Source: Carya illinoinensis
Lineage: Eukaryota > Streptophyta > Magnoliopsida > Fagales > Juglandaceae
Length of the DNA: 64,000 nt
Reading direction: 5' to 3'
NCBI RefSeq assembly: GCF_018687715.1
Contig: NC_056760.1
Location: 10,900,001-10,964,000, forward strand
The notes beneath the pieces are model-generated. The model was not told where the DNA came from. It did not search any database and saw only the letters and a list, made by a program, of their open reading frames with translations. Below, piece after piece: positions 1-11,562 of this stretch; position 1 is the stretch's first letter, and each line of letters starts with the position of its first letter. The position numbers and the translations under genes are program-made.

Positions 1-408
1 CACCTCAGGAGGCGCTCCCACCTGTTTTGTGCAAAACCTCATAAGAAAACTTGTTGGGAGTCAGAAAAATGGGAAGAAATTAACAGATGTCAGGGCCCAT
101 TTAAAGGGTCTTGACTTCACTTTCTCTTTTTTACCGGGGAGTCTAAACATGATAATAAAAGATTATGAAAGGACTTCGATGTACTATGCTTATGCATATT
201 ATAATTTTCAGATCCAAGCTTGGAGAAAAAGTGCCCAAAGACAAACGAATGACGATCATTTATAGGCAATGGATTATAGGGATTTGTATGTTTAATTTCA
301 ACAAAGAAGAGAGCAACAAGGAGCTTGCGCCAAAGGGAGGGAGAGGATTGTCTCCTTGAGTTGATGGGTGTTGGAAGTTCGAATTAAAATTTTTGAGCTC
401 TTTTTTAC
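1..408 (-). other. Intron 1 of the STM-like gene (partial)
   Basis: Sequence downstream of the exon 1 donor (GTAAAA at 408-403, minus strand). It runs off the window before any acceptor that restores the KNOX1 frame. Short ORFs here on either strand have no recognisable similarity and are not treated as genes. Confidence 0.7.
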
Positions 409-774
409 CTTCTGGCAATTGACATAGGCAGTCAAGAGCCGTTGGTAGTGAGGATGAGCCATGATCTTAACCTTCTCGGCGGAACTGCTGCTCTGGACGT
501 TGCTGCTGCTGTTGTTGTTGTTCTCCATGAAATAACAGCCAGTGTTGCTATTATTGTTCTGGTCATGAAAAACGAAAGAGGAGATGTTACTGCGGTTTTG
601 ATTTTGATCGTGATTGTTGGTGGGAGGTAAAGGGAGGAGTAGACTATTAGTGTCTGCATTAGGATGATGATGACTATGAGAAGTCATTAGAGGCATCATC
701 ATCACTGGACATAAGCCATAGTTGTTTTCTCCAAAAGCCATCATACAAGAAGTGCCATTAGAACCACTCTCCAT
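409..774 (-). CDS. STM: Class I KNOX homeobox protein, exon 1 (SHOOT MERISTEMLESS-like), partial
   Basis: First coding exon of a KNOTTED1-like homeobox transcription factor, a nuclear regulator that keeps shoot-meristem cells undifferentiated. The 122 codons begin MESGSNGTSCMMAF, which closely resembles the start of Arabidopsis STM as I remember it. A Met/His/Asn/Ser-rich low-complexity stretch follows, and the exon ends in the start of the KNOX1 domain (IMAHPHYQRLLTAYVNCQK). The exon stops exactly at a codon end after AAG, with a GT donor at 408-407; this is a usual KNOX intron 1 position. The remaining KNOX1, KNOX2, ELK and homeodomain exons lie beyond the left edge. The Met at 774 is preceded by a CT-rich leader. 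Family assignment is firm; STM rather than another class I KNOX is inferred from the N-terminus. Confidence 0.9.
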
Positions 775-2350
775 TATCTCTTTCTCCTCACACTTTCTTA
801 TTCTAACCTAGTTCACTTGGATTTTCTATACGTCACAAACCCCCTGTCTCTCTCTCTCTACGCAATCTTTTTGCCTTTAAAGAAAGCTGTCTCTCCAGGT
901 TCTCCCGGGTTTTTTGCTACAGCTTTCAGGCTTTTTACTGGAAATCCTAAGTAGTGATAGTGGAAGTGGTCAATTATTGAAGTAGTAGCGGTTTTCTCTC
1001 TTAGGGTGGACTGGTCTGGCAAAGGCTGCTCAGATTTCCTTTGGAATTTGGGTGTTCATCTTTCTGCTCGTTAATAGCATTAACTCTGTCTCTCTCCCTC
1101 TCTCTCTCAGGCACATAAACACAGACGCTCTCTCTATGTAAAGCTTCTATGGATGGAGTGGAAGAGAGAGATTCATCTAGCACAGAGCGCACACGGACTG
1201 GGATGCAGTTAGACAGACAGAGAGCTTAAACAAGAAGGGGCGGTGGTTCATGTAAATGTCTCGAGGTACAGGTGCAAAGCTTTACCTTCCCAATGAAAAC
1301 TCTTCCCTCTTTTCTTGCACTGTCACTGACGCACTGCCATTACTGGCAAAACTAGAATAAGAGAGAGGAAAAAAAAATTCATAGAGAGAGAAAGAGCGAT
1401 CAAATCGAGGAAGAGCCAAGATATCACCTACTGGGAGTGACGGATGGAGGAAGGCAAAGGATTTTGGGGCACGGAATCACTCTCTATATCTCTCAACACT
1501 GTACCCTATCTTTCTTGCAACTATACTTGTGCTTGATAGCAATCTGTCCACTCATTTAATATTCGCTTGCTTATTGTCCTCTTCTTCCTCCCAAACTCAA
1601 AACCCTCTCTCTCTCCATATTTAGGACAGGAAGCGACGCTGCGAGGCCGGATGTAATCAGTAACACGACGTCGCAGTACTCTTCTTTGAAAGTCAAGAAA
1701 ACCGTAAAAAATAAAATAAAAAGAATTACCCCTATCCTAGCTAAAGTTGAATTTGGTCAGATAAAATCTTTTCCAAGTTTATATGCTCTCTCCCATCTCT
1801 CGTCTCTACCCTAATTAGTATTATTTGTCTGAGCTGTGATGCCATCTAATCCATAGTTATTTGCATTGAAAAAAGTGAGACTACAGCTAAAGAAAAAGCT
1901 GGTAAAGTTTATAAGTGGGACAGTCCGAATGTCTCTTCCTCCCCCCCCCCTCTCTCTCTCTCACTAGCTACGCTCTACTTCTTATAGGTTACTCGATCTC
2001 GTAGCGCTGTACGCGTAGTTGCTCCCCCCACCTCCTGCGAAAACTCGTACGAAACAGCTCCAATCAATGGTGATTGGTGAACCTTTTGCTCCATTACAGT
2101 ACCCGCACGCTCTCCTAACCTAAAACATTTGCATTAAGCAATTTTAGCATCTCAAGTGTAGGTACTGCAAAAGATAACTCCACTCACAGTTTCTTCAACA
2201 AAGAAAATGAGAGAGAGAGAAGGGTGGGAGGGGAGAGATCCAGATTCGCCAGTCTGCTACCGGTAGTTGCACATCTAATATGATGTCGGCCGAGGAATCG
2301 CCCAATTACGCGGCACATATATATGTCACATGAGCAAACAATGGCTGAAA
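775..2350 (-). promoter_or_regulatory. Leader and upstream region of the STM-like gene
   Basis: Non-coding DNA upstream of the STM-like ATG. It is rich in pyrimidine/purine tracts: CT/GA runs near 850-865, 1,090-1,110 and 1,380-1,395, a C10 followed by (TC)6 at 1,941-1,962, and GA runs at 2,208-2,222. Such tracts are common in plant leaders and core promoters. I could not fix a transcription start or identify the published STM K-box or RB-box elements by eye. No coding ORF is supported here. Confidence 0.45.
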
Positions 2351-2527
2351 CTATAATATTCTTATGGCTTGTATATCTTCACTCGATCGGGGAAACCACG
2401 CATTGGATATGATCCGATATAAGGCACGTACATGCTGGAATTCTTATCCGGGGACATCATATTCTGTGTCTTCCTTTCCGCTGGGGAATCAAATACTCGG
2501 TTTAACTAAAGAGAAGTCCTACCTACT

Positions 2528-2672
2528 AAGGAAGTATATAAAAGTAAATTTTACAAGATTTTATATAATTTATTAATTTTATTTTATAATAAAAAACTTT
2601 TTACAATTTAATATATTGAATTATATTAATTTATAAATTTATTTTTATATAATCTCCTTATAACTAAGTATT
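2528..2672. mobile_element. MITE, 'TATATAAAAGTAAAT' family, copy a
   Basis: AT-rich element whose ends are inverted: GTATATAAAAGTAAATTTTA on the left and AAATTTATTTTTATATAATC on the right, with a central TTTATAATAAAAA-type stretch. The same layout recurs near 3.98, 13.62, 16.22, 44.07 and 49.64 kb, which supports a dispersed non-autonomous DNA transposon family. Confidence 0.5.
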
Positions 2673-3974
2673 ACTCTAATTAAAATTGTAAATACCATGC
2701 ATATCACCTCAATTTCGTGGAATTTGTTGGCATGGACTTTGTTGCCCTTGCATGTGGGGATTTTTATATTTTTATAAAGAAAAACACAGGTATGATTTTG
2801 TGATTAAGTTGTTTGGAGCATCTTGCTTGGAATGCATTTTGTGGAAGAGCTAGCATGTTGATCTAGGGGGAATCAATAATCAGTGTTCAAAGATTTTTGT
2901 CAGTCTCTTTTTGTATCGATGTTTAATTAATATTTTTATAAAATATTGTATATTTCCACCAACATGCTAGCCTTTTTTTTCCGGGATTTAAGAGCTGCTG
3001 TGAATAAGACTTTATATCCCAAATACATCGAGAGTGGATGAACAGGGGTTTTTCAAATTTATTTTAATGTTTAAATTAATAATCAATCATTTAACAATCA
3101 CGTCACAAAAAATAATTAACACAATAACAATACTAACATGACTCTCAAAATCATTAAATCTAACTTGAAACGCTACGAGTATCTTGCTTGATCTCTGTAC
3201 CTTGACAATTAAACTATCGATCTTTTTATAATTTCACTGCAAGCACCAAGTAAATCTATGCACCCATGCAGCTCCAAAAATCATCCTGACTAATGAACAT
3301 GACCACACCAATAGAGTCAACAACACTCGAATATGAGTATAACATGATCGAGATCTATTTACCAAGAGAGAAACATTTATCAATATCCAATAAATCTCTT
3401 TAGGATTTTCTCTCGATTGATATCACCCCAACCCAATATGGGAATAAAAAGTTATGATTAATTTATTCCGACTAGATTGATCTCATCGTATTGTGAATTT
3501 GCAATATTTGTACTTTTTGTTTGGATTGGAACCTAAATTCTATTCAATATATCTACGACTCAATTAGACTAAAAACATGAGAACATATTACTTTTACACT
3601 AACGGTGCATTTGATATACACTAATATCCCGCCGTCGGCGACAAGTTTATCCCTTAATCGGGGCTGCAATCCTTTACTTGTAGCGATTATGTATATTTTG
3701 CCTTGGATTGAGCTAATCATGTGTTAACAGATAAGGTAAAATTAGGCGAGCATATCCGTAGGTAGAAATCCCTATAGAAAAGAATAACGTGACAAAATAT
3801 ACTATATCACTCGAAGCGAATCCTCTCAACACGTTGGGAATATTTAACGGAATAAAAACCTTTTCAGATGCGCGTGATTCATGAATACACACGCATACTA
3901 ATTTGATACATGTACTGATTTGGCCGTTACGAGCGAAAATTAGGTTACACTATTTTATAAGGAAAACTGTCGTA

Positions 3975-4118
3975 GTCACATAGAATTTTCATAAAAGTAA
4001 ATCTATAAACTGGCTGGTTTGGCTTGATATAGTATGTTGGATTGTAAAATTATTTTTATTGTAAAGTATTTCTAATATATTATATGAAATCATATTAATA
4101 TGTGAGTTTATTTATATA
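3975..4118. mobile_element. MITE, same family, copy b
   Basis: Shares CATAAAAGTAAATCTA at the left, GGATTGTAAAATTATTTTTA in the middle and TGAGTTTATTTATATATG at the right with the family at 2.5, 13.6 and 16.2 kb. The ends are imperfectly inverted. Boundaries are approximate because it abuts the LTR-like block that follows. Confidence 0.45.
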
Positions 4119-4494
4119 TGTTAGATGGAGGGGTGCCCATGTAAGCTGACCCCCTCCTTTCTTGCATTGTAACGCATGGCTTTTCACGTGTTACTATACC
4201 TTGTTACTGCCATTTAAATGGTAGAGTGAAGGCTTGCCTTTAAAGGCCAACCATGTGGGTGGGATATATATAGGCCTCCTCATTTAGTTTTTGGTAATTA
4301 TCTAAAACACAAAACTCTCTCTTAAAATATATATAGTATTTAGATTGTAGATTTGTTAAGTATTATTTTAGTTTACATTAATACACTTCACTACTAAGAA
4401 GAGACGCTTGAGATTTATTAGATTGGATAAATTTATAGAACAACTTAATAAGCTGTGCTTTCTTATAGTATGAAATCTCTTCGTCAATATAACA
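4119..4494 (+). repeat. Solo-LTR-like block
   Basis: Starts TGTTAGATGG and ends ATATAACA, so it has TG...CA termini with a short TGTTA/TAACA inversion. Inside are a TATA-like GGGATATATATAGG and a downstream pyrimidine-rich, low-GC leader, as expected for an LTR promoter. No clear 5-bp target duplication was found (ATATA versus CATCA), so a solo LTR is only a suggestion. Confidence 0.3.
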
Positions 4495-4499
4495 CATCA

Positions 4500-5440
4500 A
4501 TTTAGTTGAATATACCATCTCAGCCACCAATATCCCAACCCATCATTTTTTTTTTATTTTTTTATTTACACAATACTTACTTATTCTCCCTATAAATAAT
4601 ATCTGAAAATAGTGATAATCAATTTGTTGATCCCGACACGGTAGCCAATTATCAGCTTCGTCATAATCTGTATTTAACAGTGCTTATGACGTTTGTGGTG
4701 CGCATACAGGGGCATGATAAAATAAATAGATCGAATTGATCATATGATAAATGAAGCACTGAATTTACGTAATTCTATATTAATTGAAGCCTGTTGTATT
4801 ATTCATGGGGCTTGAGAAGAAATTTCACTACGAAAAATTAGAAGTTCATCTAAAGTAGAAGAAAAGGAAGAATCTATATATCGAGGCTCCCTTTTTAAAA
4901 CTTCATATATAGCTGTTCTTCTTCTTACCGTTGGATCCTTATTAATTTATTAGATTTTGCCCTAGACACACTTCTACAATGCACGGTGGAAAATTTTGTG
5001 AAAACTCTTCAGATTTAGAGCCCTCGATTCTGGGATAACATGTCATGGTGCCTTTGTAAGGTTCCAATAGCTGGTCCAAATAACTTAGTCTATATTCTAA
5101 AAGAATTAGTCAATAATACAAGAGAAATGATATTTTCAGTTCTGGAATGCATAAACATTACCTAATTTCTTTGAAAAAAATAATAAATACTGGACCTACA
5201 AAAAAATAATAATAATAAATTAAATTTTTAATAGTGGTTCTCATTTTTTTTCAAAACGATTGTGTGGTGTTTGCGCAATTTATAATTATATGTAGCATTA
5301 CTCATAATACATTATGATATAATTGGAATCCAATTAAAACTTTATAAAAAAAAAAAAAAATCTCATTTTCAAATAATGTGGGATATGACCATACACCACC
5401 CACGTACCATTATCCTTATTATATGAGATATCACATTATA
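4500..5440. other. AT-rich intergenic DNA
   Basis: No gene or clear repeat boundary is visible. There are homopolymer runs (for example A14 near 5,346) and short AT tracts only. Confidence 0.5.
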
Positions 5441-5449
5441 CGATAGAGC

Positions 5450-6222
5450 TCTTCGTTGGAAAGGGTGTTAAAATTGTTGTGAGTCGCCCAATGGATGTGC
5501 TGACTAAGAGTGATGCACGTGAGAGACTAAATTTGGGCTCGACTTTAGTGCGTCTTCTAGCTTGAAAACTGAAGCTATGAACTGCAAAGATGATAGGGCT
5601 TATGCTTGAAACAATGGTTGGCATGTGGAGAACCAATCTCCAAGTGAGAGATTATTGAATTGATGTGGAGCCTGAATTGTGAGTAGAAAAGATGCAGATA
5701 GAGAGTTCGCTTGACTATCGCTCGAGTGAAACTCAAACCATAATTTCACTGAGTTCGCTCGAGGTACACTCTACAGTAGACTCGAGAGAAGCACTAACAC
5801 TAATGTTCACTCGAGCAAGTGTTCACTTAAGCAGCGTTTGACAAATCAAGCGAGTTAATGTTCAATTAGTTGTTCACTCAAGACATGCTCGACACACCGC
5901 TCGAGTGTTTTTGTCAATTAGGGTTTCTAATGTCGTTCTCTATAAATGTTTAATGTTTTTATTTCTTATGTACGAATTTCAGTAGCTTTTAGATAAAACA
6001 AAGGGAGGCAAAATGTGAAAGCATATTGTGAGAGAGAAAAGGCACTAGAGAGTGAGTTAAGATCATGTGAATAGTGTACTCTTGTAACTTAGTGTGTGGT
6101 TGTAGTATCTTTTGGAATAAGATCTCGGGCAACTTTGTGCACGTAGGTACGTTGCCGAACGACGTAAGTTTTGTGTAGCGCGATTATTGTTTTTATTTGT
6201 TTGTCATGTTGGTTTCTTAACA
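5450..6222 (+). repeat. LTR remnant of a retrotransposon
   Basis: The left half has many dispersed CTCGAG/GCTCGAGTG motifs. A TATA-like CTCTATAAATG lies near 5,938. The right part (6,115-6,190) reads GGAATAAGATCTCGGGCAAC, then a GTACGTTGCCGAACGACGTA stretch and TTTTGTGTAGCGCGATT, which resembles the R-U5 end of plant Copia LTRs as I remember them. A plausible 3' end is TTTCTTAACA at 6,222. The matching internal region and second LTR are missing. Confidence 0.45.
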
Positions 6223-6228
6223 GATAGA

Positions 6229-6640
6229 TGGTGTATGAGATCTTAAATTATTTTGAAATGAGAAGTTGTTATTTATAATGTTTTAATAAGGTTTCAGTTA
6301 TATCATTGACTACTCTTTTTAGAATATACATTATGTCTTTGGATATTTTATTGGGACATTACAAATAGTGTCAAAATTTATCCCAATCAGAAATGTTGGA
6401 TTTGAACCGTACCACCTAAGATGGTCAGGTCTAATGAGGATATTGGGAATTTAAGGGGATGAGACTATGATCCCCATTTGATATGTAAGGAAAGGCGATG
6501 TATATGGTCCTATATTATTTAGAAATGAGAAGTTATCATTTTTTATAATATTTCAATTAGGCTCAAATTGTATTATTGATTAATTCTTTTAAAATATAAA
6601 TAATGTAGTTTTGATCTTCTATTTGAACGTTATAATAAAT
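6229..6640. repeat. Diverged direct repeat, about 150 bp, two copies
   Basis: Copies at about 6,229-6,382 and 6,490-6,640 share GAAATGAGAAGTT, then TTATAAT...TTTCA, then TATTGA-TA-TCTTTT-AAATATA and a closing CAAA. They look like ends or a tandem duplication of an old element. The family is unknown. Confidence 0.4.
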
Positions 6641-6994
6641 GATTCAAATTTTCGAACAAAATATCCTTTTTATTTTATAAATTATTAAACTAATAATGTT
6701 CATAATTGAGTCCTGTTAGCTTTGCTTGATTGACGAACTCCAGATAAACATAAACTTTTTGCTCGAAATTATTTTTGTTACCTCGTTTGGACAATATGGA
6801 GAAAGAGAGGGTAAACCGAGACCAAAGTTTAAGCTTGGCACATTTTTTTTTATTTTTCGCCTAATAAATGGAATTAAGTAGCATGGATTAATTTATTTTC
6901 CTAACTAAGTCTACAGTAGTTTATTTTGGACGGGTCATTCCTTCCTGTCGGTGGGTCCTAAATCTAAAATCTCTTTTATAGATTTTTCCTTATA

Positions 6995-7135
6995 GAATTA
7001 GACTGCCTTTAGATATTAAAATAATTTTAATTGATTTGTATTTATATGTAAATATTAATATTAAATAGTAAATTTTATTAATAATTAATTCGAAATAAAT
7101 TAAAATGATCTTAACGTCTAAACGTAACCTTAAAA
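6995..7135. mobile_element. MITE fragment, probable ATGAGATGAG family
   Basis: Begins AGACTGCCTTTAGATATTAA and ends ATCTTAACGTCTAAACGTAA, so the termini are imperfectly inverted around an AT-rich core. Related in style to the fragments at 15.7 and 22.5 kb. Confidence 0.35.
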
Positions 7136-7289
7136 AAACTAATTTAAAAAAACTAATTTAAAAAATATATATAAAGATAGATTTATGACATTCCCAACTC
7201 GTGATTATTGGGAAGCTAAATACAAATTAATAAACCTCTTCTTTGGATAATATTTTCTTTTAACAAGTCATTTGTTGGAATCGATTAAA

Positions 7290-7462
7290 TAAGAAAAAAT
7301 ATAGTTGTAAGTATAATTATGTACTAATTTGTATACTAATATGATGTGATTAGTCAAAAAGTAAATTTTATTAAAAATAGTGTTACTTTAACTTTTAAGT
7401 ATGAATAAATCAGTATTAATACACAGATTATTACACGACTGTATTTATATATAGTAAAACTT
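7290..7462. mobile_element. MITE, 'TTGTAAGTATAATTA' family, copy 1
   Basis: Contains TTGTAAGTATAATTATGTAC, GATGTGATTAGTCAAAAAGT and AAATTTTATTAAAAATAGT. The same blocks in the same order appear at 11,385-11,560 and, more weakly, at 8,440-8,620. Confidence 0.45.
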
Positions 7463-10400
7463 ATTAAATAATGAATCATTCTTTTCTCTTTGTACATCTC
7501 TAATTTCTCTCATTATTGTGAAATTTGAATCGTTGTTTTGAAAGATTTGGTTCCTTTTTTTTAATCCCCTATTTTTGGCAGAAAATTGGAAATTAGCATT
7601 TAAGCGGGAATATTGCAGAACTTGTTACTCAATAGTAAATACTGGCCCAAGTTCTGCAATATAGTACGCGAATCCAGGCAAAACTCGAGACAGTTTGATC
7701 AGAGACATGAACAAGGTACGTAGGTGGACCACTGGAGCTAGAGAGGGTATATAGAAGCGACAGAAACCCTAAAAGCTGGTTGCAAGCAAAAGCTATCCCT
7801 TTTTTTTTTTTTCTTGGTTTCTGATTTCACTTTACGTCGTGTCCATAAACAGTGCATGATGGAATACAATGGATCATTAAAGAGAGAATAAACAGATCAG
7901 ATGGTACATCGATAATTTAACACATGATAAAGTTCGATAGTCTACAATCTTGCATTGCTTAACGATCTCAGCCTTTCACGATTAACTGAACACTTTTCAA
8001 AGTTTAAACTTATTTATCTTTTACCTTATAATCATGTCATTAGTGTAAAGTAAATGCCCTTTTGAAGTAAATCATTTTGTTTGCTACGTCCTAAAGACGG
8101 GCCCCCACCTACTTTGGTTTAATCATTTTTCAGTAGACGGTTCTACCATTTTAGTTTGCATTAATCAGGTATACATTGCGTACGATCATGTTTTCCATAA
8201 ACTAATATGGTATGGCATGTGAAACCAATTCATAATTCAATGATTACATCTATCTTTTTAATTAACGCTTATTTATTTATATTAGTTGATAATCTAACAA
8301 TGTTTTATTGAAGTTTTTAACAATATTCAAGATGAAATTTGGAAAGAAAAAAAAAATGAATATGCGTGTGGCTACCCATTGTCAAAGTCTTGAGAATAAA
8401 TTATAACATTTTCTCTTTAAAATGTTAATTTTTATATGAGTTTTGTTATGTATAAGTAAATTTGTATACTGATCTGCATAGTAATATTGTTGCATTTATA
8501 TTCTAAATTCAAATTGATACTATTTTTATTAAAATCTGACTTTATGATGAATCACATTATATAAATAAATATATTGTTGCACAGAATCACTTACAATTTC
8601 ATTTTTCCTTCTTTATTTTATGAGTTTTTCGGCAACTAATTGAGAAGTGATAGATAAGGAATCCTCATTGAAAATTGTTGCACCTCATCACGGGATAGCA
8701 AAAACAAAGCTCCTGCTGCACCTGTGTATCTATTTTCCTCATGTGAAGGGAGACCAATTTCTGACGATGGAATGCAGAAGAGCTCCAAACCAGACCGGTG
8801 CACCCCCTAATACAATTTCTGTTCTTGATTTCCAATAGAAGTAAAGATTAAAAAAGAAAAAAAAAAAACTGAGAGTTCTTTAATCAATCGTTACTTTGAG
8901 AAAAATTTACACTCAGTTGGAAACTTGGAAGCATTCCCACTTGCTAATTTACACTCAGTTGAAAGCTTTGAGGAAAAAAAAAAAAAATCTCGTGGCTGAA
9001 TAATCACTTTCTGTTCTTGAAAAATCTACATTTGATTCAGCACATACTACAACCATGAAAAATTTACATTTGAAAGCACATATCCACATATTCAATTACA
9101 GCCATATTCACATATTCAATAGGTTTCATAGATAAATTCAAAACCCATATATAAATTCACATACAGCCATGAACAATTTAAACTTGAAAGCATAACCAAA
9201 GTGCAGCACTGAGGATAAATTCATTTAAAGGACCAAGCAATTTCACATAGATAATTTGCATTACAGTTCAATAGGCATGAGATAATCCCAACTCAATCAA
9301 TTTAATTAAACAGGCAATATCTTTTAACTTTAATATACAAATTTAACGTAGGGTTGTAGAAGTCTATTGCTGATGTGACAAAACGTCAATTATAACTCAG
9401 TTTTTAGTCTTATCACTAGCTTGATTATAACTTGGTTTTGAGTATTAGATTTATCAACCTACAGCCTACACATCTATTAACCTTGGTTTACAACTTTATT
9501 TTACACGATTTGAAGACAGATTATCGTTTCTTAATTGAGAATCTTCTCGAGGCCGAATTAAGTCTAGAAGTGTGCATCATTTAGTTTATAGAGACTTGGC
9601 CAACATTAATGTTTTTGGTATGATTGAATGCAATTTCCCTTTAGTCTCACGGATATGCATGCGCCCCTAAGGTTGTCGATCAAGACTTGAGACCTAATGG
9701 TCTTGGTCAAGTATATAATTACGAAATTCCCATTGTGCTTTTGTACAAAGCTTTCCTCCAATTTTATAAAGTTGCACATTAATCCATGAAATGATGTTCA
9801 CTTCCCATAGGGCCATATATATATATATAATAGCGTCTTGGCAAAGACAACTTCTAATATTATTCAATATATGCCACGTGATCATTGGTCCACAGATCAT
9901 AAAAAATATTCACGTTCAGTTACTTGGGAGAGATCAACATTGACGACCTATGATTCAAAAGTGGAGATGATGATTAGTGACAAATAATTATAAAAATAAT
10001 AATATAAATGAAATGCATGGAGGATGAGGATATTCATGACAATATCGGACAGAGAAAGAAGCAAACCTGATAGATGATGATGATCTTTTTTCATATAATA
10101 TATATATATACACTATACATATAGTATTAATTTCAGGTAGTTTAATACTATCGTCATAAATAGTTGCATGAAACATGTATGCATGCATGTAAGCCCTTAT
10201 ATATATGTTGTCGTATTGAGTCCAATCATCGAAGCCTTATAATCAGAAACATTTTATTTTATGTTTACATTTAGAAGCTTATCGTAATGAAGTTTTCCCA
10301 TACGACAATCTTTATGTTGCCCAAAATATATTGGTTTGACTTTGAACGATTCTCTCAATTCTGAAGACTTCTACTCGATCTATTTCTGATCTATAAAATT

Positions 10401-10723
10401 TGCTTTATGACAACATGATGGATGGTCAATTAATTTTGTCGATAGCTGTCAATAAAAATAAATAAACATACAAGAAAACGAAGCATCAAATTAATAACTG
10501 ATCATTAGGGTTTTGAAAATAGTTTTTTAGTCTAATATTCATCTTAATTCTCAATCATCATATATAGATGAATTGTATATCCAAGAGAAATAATTATATA
10601 TATATATATAGGTTAATTGTATTAATGTATATTAAGATCATTTTAATCTCCATTTATAATAGTGTTAAAATAACATTCATCTTCCATTTATCAAGAGATA
10701 TATTATTTTGAGAATTTAAATAA
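7463..10723. other. AT-rich intergenic DNA
   Basis: No gene is supported. Visible items are a weak third member of the TTGTAAGTATAATTA family (8,440-8,620), a repeated AATTTACACTCAGTTG at about 8,907 and 8,947, and a simple (TA)n near 9,815 and 10,100. A 63-codon ORF at 8,647-8,838 has no recognised relatives. Confidence 0.4.
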
Positions 10724-10724
10724 A

Positions 10725-10953
10725 GGGTGGCACTATAACCGCTCCGGAGCTGGGAGCTACCGTTAATATAAAAGTGCGTATTTTATTAATTTTTGTTTAC
10801 GTGTTTTTTTTTTTAATATTTGTATATATATAAATAAATAAATTCACAACATCGTTAAAAAACACTTTTCTTAATTAAAAAATAAAAAAAATTAAAACAT
10901 AATAAAAATTAATGGCAGTAGCTCCCAATTGAAGCTGGGAGTGGTTTACTTAG
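10725..10953. mobile_element. MITE, 'AACCGCTCC...GGGAGC' family
   Basis: Left end GGTGGCACTATAACCGCTCC then GGGAGCTACCGTTA. Reading the right end on the minus strand gives CTAAGTAAACCACTCCCAGC then GGGAGCTACTGCCATTA. The core is AT-rich. TTTAAATAAA occurs on both outer flanks (10,714-10,723 and 10,962-10,971), which could be a target duplication. Relatives sit at 42.66-42.89 kb and, cut short, at 48.29-48.47 kb. Confidence 0.6.
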
Positions 10954-11383
10954 AATTTTCTTTAAATAAACATTATCTAACACGTTTAATTCAGCCAGAA
11001 ATAACTAACAAAACAAAAAGTATCAAGAAATTAACTTTATAAATCGGCCCTTACATCGAGGGAAACTCATATAGTCCTGCCTATATATTCATAACATGAC
11101 ATACATATTGTCTCTTGATCCATGAACGAGCAACGATCACAAATGTTTCCATTGCCACAAATACTGTATTCGCATTTGCTCAAAATTCACATTCACTGCA
11201 TTGCAAATTACACCAGAAATCAATGTGTAGTATACTGTAATTTTATTTTTTATTTGTTTTGAAAAATAAAATTACTCATATCTCAACGTGTAACGGCAAA
11301 CATGATCTTACTTTGAGAAAAGAAAACGTGTAATTGTAAACCCCGCAACCATTATGGTAGATGGAAGGCAATAAATTATAAAA

Positions 11384-11562
11384 AAATTTAGTTGTAAGTA
11401 TAATTACATATTAATATATGTATTAATTTAATGTGATTGATAAAAAATAAATTTTATTAAAAAATTATTAATTTAAATTTTAAATATAAAAAATTAATAT
11501 TAATATATAAATTAATAGATGACTTTTATTTATAAGTAATAAAACTCATAAACTATGTGCCA
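11384..11562. mobile_element. MITE, 'TTGTAAGTATAATTA' family, copy 2
   Basis: Shares TTAGTTGTAAGTATAATTAC, AATGTGATTGATAAAAAATA and AATTTTATTAAAAA in order with the copy at 7,290-7,462. Confidence 0.45.

Noticed and set aside
29..265. 78-codon plus-strand ORF in the STM-like intron
   Set aside because: No recognisable family, and it lies inside an intron of the opposite-strand KNOX gene; AT-rich composition makes such ORFs common.
442..630. Plus-strand ORF antisense to STM exon 1
   Set aside because: It is a shadow of the Asn/His/Ser-rich exon; its repeated Val residues come from antisense Asn codons.
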